Shown here: one piece after another, positions 1 through 6,378 of the stretch | How the letters are laid out: every line of letters begins with the position of its first letter | How positions within the stretch are numbered: position 1 is the stretch's first letter | Assembly: GCA_012965075.1 (NCBI GenBank) | Contig: DTSY01000018.1 | Span: 1 to 14,569, forward strand | Direction of reading: 5' to 3' | DNA from: Gammaproteobacteria bacterium | GTDB lineage: Bacteria; Pseudomonadota; Gammaproteobacteria; Magnimaribacterales; Magnimaribacteraceae | Length of the DNA: 14,569 nucleotides | The notes under the pieces: model-generated | Database searches by the model: none | The model's input: the letters and a program-made list of their open reading frames with translations, nothing else | Told to the model about the DNA's origin: nothing | Translations under genes and position numbers: made by a program

Positions 1-41
1 TTTTTCCATTACGTTTATTCTTGATTTTATAGAAAATTGTT

Positions 42-1157
42 ATGTCTGTAGTGATTAGTGGAACCGGAATTTATACCCCTGAACAGAGTATAAATAATAA
101 AGAGTTAGTTGAGAGCTACAACCAGTACGCTGACTCTTATAATGAAAGGTATAAAGAAGATATCTCAAAAGGCACTATAGAAGCTTTAACTCACTCTAAC
201 GAGGATTTCATTAAAAAAGTTTCTGGAATAGAAAGTCGTTACGTTTTGGACAAAGAAGGCATTCTTGACCCTGAAAGGATGAGACCTTTGTTAGCAGAAA
301 GATCCAATGAGCAACCTTCAGTCCAGGCAGAGATAGCTGTTTCTGCTTGTTTACAGGCTTTAGAAAATGCTAACAAGAAGGCAGAGGATGTGGATGCTGT
401 TATTTGTGCTTGCGCAAACTTACAAAGGGCTTACCCAGCAGTAGCCATTGAAATACAAGATTTACTGGGAATAGAAGGCTATGCATACGATATGAACGTT
501 GCTTGTTCTTCATCAACGTTCGGAATCCAAAATGCTGTTAGTGACATAAGAGCTGGATTGGCAAAAAGTGTTTTGGTAGTTAGCCCTGAAATATGTAGTG
601 GACATTTAAATTTCAAAGATAGGGATGGTCATTTCATCTTTGGAGATGTTTGTACAGCCCTTCTTTTAGAACAAGATGTAGGATCTGATAAAAAAGGTTA
701 TAAAATTATAGACACTAGATTAAAAACAGTTTTTTCTAATAATATTAGAAATAACTTTGGCTTTTTAAATCAAGCTGAGAATAGCGATTTAAATTCTCCT
801 GATAAATTATTTATTCAAGAAGGAAAAAGGGTATTTAAGCAGGTCATACCTATAGTAGCTTCTTTAATAGAAGATCATTTGCAAAAAAACAATATACCTA
901 TTGATACAGTTTCACGCCTTTGGCTGCACCAAGCTAATTTAAGTATGAATCAGCTCATAGCTAAAAAATTATTAGGAAGAGATCCTGGAGCCGAAGAAAT
1001 GCCAATTGTTCTAGACGAATACGCCAATACAAGTTCAGCTGGATCAATAATTGCTTTTCATAAATACCAAGATGATTTAAACGTGAATGATATAGGGGTT
1101 ATATGTTCTTTTGGGGCTGGATATTCGGTTGGCAGTATAATAGTCCAAAAGATTTAA
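42..1157 (+). CDS. Beta-ketoacyl-ACP synthase III-like protein (FabH2 / PA3286-type)
   Basis: Thiolase-fold condensing enzyme, expected to perform decarboxylative Claisen condensation of an acyl-CoA with malonyl-ACP in the cytoplasm. The Cys-His-Asn triad of the KAS III family is visible: Cys155 in NVACSSSTFG, His296 in LWLHQAN and Asn329 in EYANTSSAGS. At 371 aa it is longer than E. coli FabH (317 aa). The extra length is near the N terminus (about residues 25-95, containing GILDPERMRP), as in the Pseudomonas aeruginosa PA3286 group. That group is reported to draw medium-chain acyl-CoA from beta-oxidation into fatty acid synthesis; applying this here is inference. The ATG at 42 has no clear Shine-Dalgarno, and the 41 bases before it hold no convincing promoter. 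A DoxX gene follows after 6 nt, so the two are probably co-transcribed. The condensing-enzyme call is firm, the exact substrate is not. Confidence 0.88.
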   Translation: MSVVISGTGIYTPEQSINNKELVESYNQYADSYNERYKEDISKGTIEALTHSNEDFIKKVSGIESRYVLDKEGILDPERMRPLLAERSNEQPSVQAEIAVSACLQALENANKKAEDVDAVICACANLQRAYPAVAIEIQDLLGIEGYAYDMNVACSSSTFGIQNAVSDIRAGLAKSVLVVSPEICSGHLNFKDRDGHFIFGDVCTALLLEQDVGSDKKGYKIIDTRLKTVFSNNIRNNFGFLNQAENSDLNSPDKLFIQEGKRVFKQVIPIVASLIEDHLQKNNIPIDTVSRLWLHQANLSMNQLIAKKLLGRDPGAEEMPIVLDEYANTSSAGSIIAFHKYQDDLNVNDIGVICSFGAGYSVGSIIVQKI

Positions 1158-1163
1158 TCCTGA

Positions 1164-1601
1164 ATGAGAATATTGCTTAGTTTTCATAGATTCCTTAAAA
1201 ATTTAAAAAACCTTGATTTTATTGGATTTTTATCTATTAGACTGTACCTTTTTTATACTTTTTGGTCTGCAGGTACAGATAAATTAAATACTTTTGATCA
1301 ATTTACAGAGTGGTTAGGTTCATTAGGGTTAATCTTCCCTGAAATATTCAGTTGGGTGGTTATAGTTACAGAAATTGGTGGAGCTTGCCTTCTTTTGATA
1401 GGTCTCTTCGTTCGATGGGCTGCAATTCCTCTACTTATTGTAATGGCAAATGCAATTCTTTTAGTACATTGGCAAAACGGATGGGCACTAGAATCTAACG
1501 GTATTGAAATGGCAGTCACTTATTCCATTATGTTAGTAATTCTTCTTCTTTCTGGGGGTGGAAGGTACTTTAGTCTTGATTACTGGATTTCTAGAAAATA
1601 A
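1164..1601 (+). CDS. DoxX family integral membrane protein
   Basis: Small inner-membrane protein of 145 aa with four predicted hydrophobic helices at about residues 18-37, 60-82, 85-103 and 114-131, the usual DoxX/DoxD layout. Family hallmarks are the first-helix segment FYTFWSAGTDKL, the acidic residue in helix 2 (VVIVTEIGGACLLLIG) and the Arg-containing turn GLFVRWAA. Family members are linked to respiratory or thiol redox functions in some bacteria, but no specific reaction can be assigned here. It sits 6 nt after the ketoacyl synthase and 3 nt before pdxH, so it is most likely the middle gene of a three-gene transcript. The start codon has only a weak ribosome-binding site, suggesting translational coupling to the upstream gene. 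The basic N-terminal stretch (HRFLKNLKNLD) fits a cytoplasmic N terminus. Confidence 0.8.
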   Translation: MRILLSFHRFLKNLKNLDFIGFLSIRLYLFYTFWSAGTDKLNTFDQFTEWLGSLGLIFPEIFSWVVIVTEIGGACLLLIGLFVRWAAIPLLIVMANAILLVHWQNGWALESNGIEMAVTYSIMLVILLLSGGGRYFSLDYWISRK

Positions 1602-1604
1602 TCC

Positions 1605-2207
1605 ATGAAGTTCTTTGAGAGTTCAAGTCTTTCTCATGAACCTCTGGTTCGGATAAATGAGTGGATAGAAGAGGCTGTAAAGTTAGAAGTACCTTTACCG
1701 CATGCTATGAATTTATCGACAGCAGATGATTTTGGTCAACCTTCTTCAAGGATGGTCTTACTTAAATCTATTTCAGATGAAGGTATGGTTTTTTATACAG
1801 ATTATGAAAGTCATAAAGGGAAAATATTGCAGAAAAACTCTAAAGCCGCTTTAAATTTTTGGTGGGCTAAAACAGATAAACAAATAAGAATTGAAGGAGT
1901 TTGTATTAAAACCTCTGACCAAGAGTCAGATGAATATTTTCAGTCGCGACCTAGGGGGTCGCAAATATCCGCCAGTGTTTCCCTACAGAGCAAAGAGATA
2001 AGAAATTATGAAAATCTTGTGAAAGAAGCAAAAGATTTAGAGAAAAGGTCTTCAGGAAGCAATTTGAAAAGGCCATCTAGATGGGGAGGGTACAAGTTAA
2101 TTCCTAATAGGATAGAATTCTGGAAAAATGAGGTAAACAGGCTTCACAGAAGGGAGCTTTTTATTCTAGAGTCAAATAAATGGCGGAAAACATTGCTTTC
2201 TCCTTAG
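1605..2207 (+). CDS. pdxH: Pyridoxamine/pyridoxine 5'-phosphate oxidase
   Basis: FMN-dependent oxidase that converts pyridoxamine- or pyridoxine-5'-phosphate to pyridoxal 5'-phosphate, the last step of B6 synthesis and salvage. The 200-aa product spans the split-barrel FMN domain (RMVLLK at 49-54, YTDYESHKGK at 64-73) and the C-terminal dimerisation region. Family signatures are SRPRGSQ at 114-120, WGGYKLIPNRIEFW at 160-173 and RLHRR at 179-183. Arg179 and His181 match the E. coli RLH motif that contacts substrate. The E. coli enzyme is 218 aa, so this one has a shorter N-terminal tail, which is the flexible part. The ATG lies 3 nt after the DoxX stop, which indicates co-transcription. After its stop there is a 76-nt gap with a likely promoter for thrS. 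Function is confidently assigned. Confidence 0.95.
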   Translation: MKFFESSSLSHEPLVRINEWIEEAVKLEVPLPHAMNLSTADDFGQPSSRMVLLKSISDEGMVFYTDYESHKGKILQKNSKAALNFWWAKTDKQIRIEGVCIKTSDQESDEYFQSRPRGSQISASVSLQSKEIRNYENLVKEAKDLEKRSSGSNLKRPSRWGGYKLIPNRIEFWKNEVNRLHRRELFILESNKWRKTLLSP

Positions 2208-2214
2208 AGGTTTC

Positions 2215-2243
2215 TTGCATGGAAAGCCAAACGAAAATAGAAT
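2215..2243 (+). promoter_or_regulatory. Putative sigma-70 promoter for thrS operon
   Basis: TTGCAT (2215-2220) and TAGAAT (2238-2243) are separated by 17 nt. The -10 element matches the consensus at five of six positions; the -35 keeps only the TTG. It is placed in the pdxH-thrS gap and would start transcription near 2250, leaving a leader of about 34 nt. This is a sequence match only. Confidence 0.4.
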
Positions 2244-2253
2244 GTTAATAACA

Positions 2254-2279
2254 AGTGGCCTTTAGTTAGGGTCACCACT
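2254..2279 (+). promoter_or_regulatory. Leader hairpin just upstream of the thrS start codon
   Basis: AGTGG (2254-2258) pairs with CCACT (2275-2279), ending 4 nt before the thrS ATG. A further CC/GG pairing (2259-2260 with 2269-2270) is possible inside the loop. No good Shine-Dalgarno is present at the right distance; the GGG at 2269-2271 lies about 12 nt upstream, inside this hairpin. E. coli thrS is autoregulated by ThrRS binding a leader that mimics the tRNA-Thr anticodon arm. A similar role here is inference, and I do not see a clear threonine anticodon mimic in the loop. Confidence 0.3.
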
Positions 2280-2283
2280 GAAT

Positions 2284-4191
2284 ATGCCGCAGATTACCCT
2301 ACCAGATAAAACTAAGAAAAGAATTAAGGACCCGATAACGGTCGAAGATCTGGCTAAAGAAATTGGTCCAGGTCTAGGAAAAGCTGTTGTAGCTGGAAAA
2401 TTAGATGATATTTTAGTCGATGCTTCTGAAGAAATAACAGAAGACTGTAAAGTTCAAATCCTCACTGCTGAAGACGCTGAAGGTCTAGAAATTATAAGAC
2501 ATTCATGCGCACACTTATTAGCCCATGCCTTGAAGCAGCTTTTTCCCAAAGTCAAATTAGCTATAGGTCCAGTAATAGATGAAGGGTTTTATTACGACAT
2601 CCTTTTAGATAAATCTTTGAGCGATAAAGATTTAGAATCCATAGAAAAAAGAATGATGAAGTTAGCAAAAAAGAAATATCAAGTTATAAGAGAAGTAGTG
2701 AATAGAGAAAGAGCCAAAGAAGTTTTTAAATCTAGAGGAGAGACCTACAAACTTAAAATTATTGATGAAATACCGACCGGAGAAACAATAGCCTTATATC
2801 ACCATGAAGAGTATGTCGATATGTGCAAAGGTCCACACGTGACTAACACTAAGCATTTAAGCGCTTTTAAACTTACCAGAATTTCAGGGGCATACTGGAA
2901 AGGTGATTCCAATAATGAAATGTTACAAAGAATATATGGAACTGCCTGGAAGACTAAGAAAGAGCTTGATTTATACCTTAAAAGGTTAGAAGAGGCAGAA
3001 AAAAGAGATCACAGGAAACTAGGAAGAAGTCTAGAATTATTTCATTTTCAGGAGGAAGCTCCAGGAATGCCTTTTTGGCACCCTAATGGAAAGACTATAT
3101 TTACTCAAATTGAGAATTATTTAAGAGAGCAGCAACTCAAAAGAGGATACCAAGAAATACACACCCCATCTATTTTAGATATTAGTTTGTGGGAGAAATC
3201 AGGGCACACTGAAAAGTTTAATCAAGGAATGTTTAGGACTGAATCTGAATCACGAGAATATGCTGTGAAGCCGATGAATTGTCCTGGCCATGTTCAAATT
3301 TTTAATCAAGGATTAAAAAGTTACAGAGACTTGCCTCTTAGACTCTGTGAATTTGGTTCTTGTACTAGAGATGAGCCTTCTGGGACTCTTCATGGATTAA
3401 TGAGAGTGAGAAGTTTTACTCAGGATGACGCTCACATTTTTTGCACTCATGACCAATTGGCAACAGAAATAAGTAACTTTATTGATATGGTTTTCTATGT
3501 TTATAAGGATTTTGGTTTCGAAGATATTGGAGTAAAAATGGCAACTCGGCCTGAAATGAGAGTTGGAAATGATAAGGTTTGGGATGAATCTGAATTAGCC
3601 CTTGAAGAAGTTTTGAATAGTAAAGATTTGAAATGGGAGAGGCTTGAAGGGGAAGGAGCTTTTTATGGACCAAAGGTTGATTTCCATTTAAGGGATTCTC
3701 TTAATAGAGTTTGGCAATGTGGGACTATACAAGTAGATTTCTCTATGCCTGAAAGACTAGGAGCTAAGTATGTAAATGAAAAAGGCAATAGAGAAACTCC
3801 CATCATGCTGCACAGAGCTACACTAGGTTCATTCGAAAGGTTCATTGGTATTTTAATAGAACACTATGCCGGAGCCCTGCCTGTTTGGCTGTCTCCTGTT
3901 CAAGCAGTTGTACTGAATATCACTGATAAACACTCTGTTTATAGTAAAGAAGTAAGAGATTCTCTTAAAAAAAATGGATTTAGAGTTAAAAGTGACTTGA
4001 GGAATGAGAAGATCACATATAAAGTTCGCGACCACTCTGTGCATAAGGTCCCTTATTTATTAATAGTAGGGGATAAAGAATTGGAAAAAAATTCGGTTTC
4101 TGTTCGAGCAAGGGGTGCTAAAGATTTGGGTTCTATGTCTGTTAAAGAATTTTCAAGCATGTTATCCAAGGATATTAAAAATAAGAATTAA
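2284..4191 (+). CDS. thrS: Threonine--tRNA ligase
   Basis: Class II aminoacyl-tRNA synthetase that charges tRNA-Thr in the cytoplasm. All domains are present in 635 aa (E. coli 642). They are an N-terminal TGS domain (about 1-60), the editing domain with HSCAH (His73 and His77) and MCKGPH (Cys181, His185), the catalytic core, and the C-terminal anticodon-binding domain (about 535-635). Zinc ligands expected from the E. coli structure are Cys333 (MNCPGH), His384 (TQDDAHIF) and His510 (MLHRATLG). The motif 2 arginine is in TRDEPSGTLH (Arg362). Editing of mischarged serine therefore looks intact. The ATG at 2284 lacks a strong Shine-Dalgarno and is preceded by a small hairpin, so translational control is possible. 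It heads the operon; infC begins 14 nt after its stop. Confidence 0.98.
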   Translation: MPQITLPDKTKKRIKDPITVEDLAKEIGPGLGKAVVAGKLDDILVDASEEITEDCKVQILTAEDAEGLEIIRHSCAHLLAHALKQLFPKVKLAIGPVIDEGFYYDILLDKSLSDKDLESIEKRMMKLAKKKYQVIREVVNRERAKEVFKSRGETYKLKIIDEIPTGETIALYHHEEYVDMCKGPHVTNTKHLSAFKLTRISGAYWKGDSNNEMLQRIYGTAWKTKKELDLYLKRLEEAEKRDHRKLGRSLELFHFQEEAPGMPFWHPNGKTIFTQIENYLREQQLKRGYQEIHTPSILDISLWEKSGHTEKFNQGMFRTESESREYAVKPMNCPGHVQIFNQGLKSYRDLPLRLCEFGSCTRDEPSGTLHGLMRVRSFTQDDAHIFCTHDQLATEISNFIDMVFYVYKDFGFEDIGVKMATRPEMRVGNDKVWDESELALEEVLNSKDLKWERLEGEGAFYGPKVDFHLRDSLNRVWQCGTIQVDFSMPERLGAKYVNEKGNRETPIMLHRATLGSFERFIGILIEHYAGALPVWLSPVQAVVLNITDKHSVYSKEVRDSLKKNGFRVKSDLRNEKITYKVRDHSVHKVPYLLIVGDKELEKNSVSVRARGAKDLGSMSVKEFSSMLSKDIKNKN

Positions 4192-4194
4192 GAT

Positions 4195-4208
4195 AGGAGT
4201 AGGCAATA
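4195..4208 (+). promoter_or_regulatory. Ribosome-binding site and AUA start of infC
   Basis: A strong Shine-Dalgarno AGGAG (4195-4199) lies 6 nt before ATA (4206-4208). An in-frame TAG at 4200-4202 excludes any start further upstream. Reading from ATA gives a protein that matches IF3 from its first residues, so ATA is the only start that fits both the length and the ribosome-binding site. Confidence 0.85.
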
Positions 4209-4745
4209 GCTACAAGAAGAAACTTCGGTAAAACTGCAAAACGGTTACCTATTAATGATGAAATAAAAGCCAATAAGGTTCGCCTTATAGGAAATCAAGG
4301 AGAGCAATTAGGAATTCTTTCTTTAGAAGAAGCTTTAGGCAAAGCTAAAGAATCATCTCTAGATTTAGTGCAGATGGCCAAGGAAGGCGATCCAATGGTT
4401 TGTAAGTTAATGGATCATGGAAAGCATATTTTTGATTCAAAAAAGCAAAAATCCGCTTCAAAAAAGAAACAAAAGAGAATTCAAATCAAAGAAATTAAAT
4501 TTAGGCCGGTAACAGAAGAACATGATTATCAGATTAAAGTTAATAAAATTAAGAATTTCTTGGAAGAAGGAAACAAAGCTAAAGTTACCTTAAGGTTTAG
4601 AGGAAGAGAAATGGCTCATCAAAATATAGGCATGAAACTATTAAAAAGGGTTGAAAAGGATTTAGAAGATATGGCTAATGTCGAGCAATTTCCTACCCTT
4701 GAAGGAAGGCAATTAGTGATGATGATGGCTCCAAACAGGAAATAA
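4206..4745 (+). CDS. infC: Translation initiation factor IF-3 (AUA start codon)
   Basis: IF3 binds the 30S subunit, blocks premature 50S joining and checks start-codon and initiator-tRNA pairing. From the ATA at 4206 the product is 179 aa, almost the E. coli length (180). It begins MATRRNFGKTAKRLPIND, with the usual basic N terminus and PIN(D/G)E(I) segment. It continues with the N-domain (VRLIGNQGEQLGILSLEEAL) and the C-domain motifs EIKFRPVTEEHDYQIK and TLRFRGREMAHQNIG. The first in-frame conventional start is GTG at 4368, which would delete the N-domain and is therefore wrong. E. coli infC uses AUU, and IF3 represses its own synthesis by rejecting that start; AUA should permit the same autoregulation. 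The gene lies between thrS and rpmI (6 nt gap). Confidence 0.96.
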   Translation: MATRRNFGKTAKRLPINDEIKANKVRLIGNQGEQLGILSLEEALGKAKESSLDLVQMAKEGDPMVCKLMDHGKHIFDSKKQKSASKKKQKRIQIKEIKFRPVTEEHDYQIKVNKIKNFLEEGNKAKVTLRFRGREMAHQNIGMKLLKRVEKDLEDMANVEQFPTLEGRQLVMMMAPNRK

Positions 4746-4751
4746 ATAGAA

Positions 4752-4949
4752 ATGACAAAATTAAAGATACATAGTGGCGCAAGTAAAAGGTTCAAAAAAA
4801 CTGGAAGTGGCCTTAAAAGAAAAAGATCTAACAAAAGTCATATCCTTACAAAAAGAACAACCAAAAATAAAAGGCAACTGAGGGGTACCGTTCCTATATC
4901 CAGGGGAGACAAAAAGAAAGTTTCTCGTATGTTAAAGAAGAATAATTAA
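4752..4949 (+). CDS. rpmI: 50S ribosomal protein bL35
   Basis: Short, very basic ribosomal protein of 65 aa, the normal L35 length. The family pattern is clear: MTKLKIHSGASKRFKKTGSG at the start, then KRKRSNKSHILTKRTTKNKR and the C-terminal ISRGDKKKVSRMLKKNN. It binds 23S rRNA in the large subunit. It sits 6 nt after infC and 12 nt before rplT, the universal infC-rpmI-rplT order. In E. coli, translation of this gene is controlled by L20 through an RNA structure formed by upstream infC/rpmI sequence. I did not identify the equivalent pseudoknot here. Confidence 0.97.
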   Translation: MTKLKIHSGASKRFKKTGSGLKRKRSNKSHILTKRTTKNKRQLRGTVPISRGDKKKVSRMLKKNN

Positions 4950-4961
4950 TTCACAAAAAAA

Positions 4962-5321
4962 ATGGCAAGAGTAAAAAGAGGCGTGCAATCAAAGAAGCGC
5001 CATAAGAAAATCCTTAAACAAGCTAAAGGTTATCGAGGAGCCAGGAGCAGGACTTATAAGGTAGCTAAACAAGCTGTTATGAGAGCAGGTCAATATGCTT
5101 ATAGGGACAGAAGGCAGAAAAAGAGAGTTTTTAGATCGTTATGGATAATAAGAATAAACGCTGCAGCTAGGGAAAATGGTATTTCTTATAGCAAACTTAT
5201 AGCAGGTCTTAAAAAAGCCAATATAGAGCTTGATAGAAAATTACTTGCTGATTTAGCAGTTAATGATAAAGAAGGCTTTTCTCTTTTGGCTGAACAAGCT
5301 AAATCTAATTTAGCGGCATAA
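4962..5321 (+). CDS. rplT: 50S ribosomal protein bL20
   Basis: L20 of 119 aa (E. coli 118), an early-assembling 23S rRNA-binding protein and the autogenous regulator of this operon in E. coli. The sequence opens MARVKRGVQSKKRHKKILKQ, with the basic extended N-terminal arm and the GYRGARSRTYKVAKQAV signature. It continues through YRDRRQKKRVFRSLWIIRIN and the globular C-domain (ARENGISYSKLIAGLKKANI). There is no Shine-Dalgarno: the 12 nt between rpmI and this ATG are TTCACAAAAAAA. Translation is therefore probably coupled to rpmI or helped by the A-rich stretch. A 73-nt gap separates it from pheS. Confidence 0.98.
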   Translation: MARVKRGVQSKKRHKKILKQAKGYRGARSRTYKVAKQAVMRAGQYAYRDRRQKKRVFRSLWIIRINAAARENGISYSKLIAGLKKANIELDRKLLADLAVNDKEGFSLLAEQAKSNLAA

Positions 5322-5346
5322 TATTTTTAGCCACATTGTCTCCTAC

Positions 5347-5365
5347 ATAGAGATATATTCTCTAT
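5347..5365 (+). other. Short hairpin in the rplT-pheS gap
   Basis: ATAGAGA (5347-5353) and TCTCTAT (5359-5365) form a perfect 7-bp stem with a 5-nt loop TATAT. It is not followed by a T-run, so it does not look like an intrinsic terminator. In E. coli this position holds a phenylalanine-rich leader and attenuator; no Phe-rich leader is present here. The stem could slow or process the transcript between the ribosomal and PheRS genes, or be chance in AT-rich DNA. Confidence 0.35.
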
Positions 5366-5394
5366 AATAATGGCTATCCCTTGGAGACCATGAG

Positions 5395-6372
5395 TTGAAT
5401 ATATCTTCTTTATCAAAGAAATCTAAGTCTAAGCTTCAAAAGGCAAAGGATTTAAGGGCATTAGAAAGTAGCTATACAGATTTATTGGGAAAAAATGGGG
5501 AAATCAATTTACTCCTTAAGAGCTTGGGTAAGTTACCACAAGAAAAAAGGAAAAATTCAGGGAAGGCTCTTAATGAATTAAAAAGCAGTCTTGAAGCTAT
5601 TTTTCAGTCAAGGCGTAACCACTTGAAAGAAAAAATTTTTTCTGAAGAGTTAAAGAGAGATTCTTTAGACGTTACTTTACCCGGTCGAACAAGGGAGTCC
5701 GGAACCCTTCATCCTGTTACCTCAACAATAATTGAAATATCAAATTTCTTTGTATCAATGGGTTTTGATATCCGCTCTGGTCCTGAAGCTGAAAGCGAAT
5801 ACTATAATTTTGAAGCCCTTAATATTCCCGAAGATCATCCGGCCAAGGATATGCATGATACGTTTTATTTAGATAATGGAGTTCTGTTAAGAACTCACAC
5901 TTCTCCAGTGCAGATTAGAACCATGGAAAAGCAAGACCCACCAATTAGAATAATTAGCCCAGGTAGAGTCTACAGAAAGGATTCTGATTTAACACACACC
6001 CCTATGTTTCATATGATAGAAGGTCTTGTTCTTGAAGAAAATGCCTCATTTTCTGTTTTAAAAGGGATGTTAAAGGACTTTATTAATGATTTTTTTGGAA
6101 ACCAAACTGAGCTCAGATTTAGGCCTTCTTATTTTCCTTTTACAGAGCCATCAGCTGAAGTGGATATAAAATGGAAAAAGGGATGGCTAGAAATTTTAGG
6201 TTGCGGAATGGTGCATCCAAATGTTTTAGAAATGTCTGGTATTAATTCCAAGAAATACTCTGGCTTTGCTTTTGGGCTAGGCCCCGAAAGAATGGCAATG
6301 CTTAAATATAACATTCCTGATTTAAGATCTTTTTTTGAAAACGATTTGAGATTTTTGAAACAGTTTAAGTAA
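5395..6372 (+). CDS. pheS: Phenylalanine--tRNA ligase alpha subunit
   Basis: Catalytic alpha subunit of the alpha2-beta2 PheRS. The 325-aa product (E. coli 327) has an N-terminal coiled coil (about 1-85) that contacts tRNA-Phe, then the class II catalytic domain. Signatures are LPGRTRESGTLHPVT, the motif 2 region RIISPGRVYRKDSDLTHTP and FHMIEGLVL, FRPSYFPFTEPSAEVD, and the C-terminal motif 3 GFAFGLGPERMAMLKY ending NDLRFLKQFK. The start is TTG at 5395, with GGAG at 5383-5386 and 8 nt spacing. A nearer ATG at 5390 gives only Met-Ser-stop (ATGAGTTGA) and cannot be the gene start. The pheT ATG lies 6 nt after the stop, so the subunits are translated from one message. Confidence 0.97.
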   Translation: MNISSLSKKSKSKLQKAKDLRALESSYTDLLGKNGEINLLLKSLGKLPQEKRKNSGKALNELKSSLEAIFQSRRNHLKEKIFSEELKRDSLDVTLPGRTRESGTLHPVTSTIIEISNFFVSMGFDIRSGPEAESEYYNFEALNIPEDHPAKDMHDTFYLDNGVLLRTHTSPVQIRTMEKQDPPIRIISPGRVYRKDSDLTHTPMFHMIEGLVLEENASFSVLKGMLKDFINDFFGNQTELRFRPSYFPFTEPSAEVDIKWKKGWLEILGCGMVHPNVLEMSGINSKKYSGFAFGLGPERMAMLKYNIPDLRSFFENDLRFLKQFK

Positions 6373-6378
6373 AAGCTA

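Noticed and set aside
4368..4745. infC starting at GTG 4368 (125 aa)
   Set aside because: It would remove the conserved IF3 N-domain that is encoded in frame upstream, and it has no ribosome-binding site.
5336..5368. TTGTCT plus TATAAT as a promoter for pheST
   Set aside because: The spacer is 21 nt, too long for a sigma-70 promoter, and no better -35 is found 16-18 nt upstream of the TATAAT.
5370..5393. Mini-ORF encoding Met-Ala-Ile-Pro-Trp-Arg-Pro just before pheS, as a possible attenuation leader peptide
   Set aside because: It has no phenylalanine codons, no Shine-Dalgarno, and no terminator/antiterminator pair follows it.
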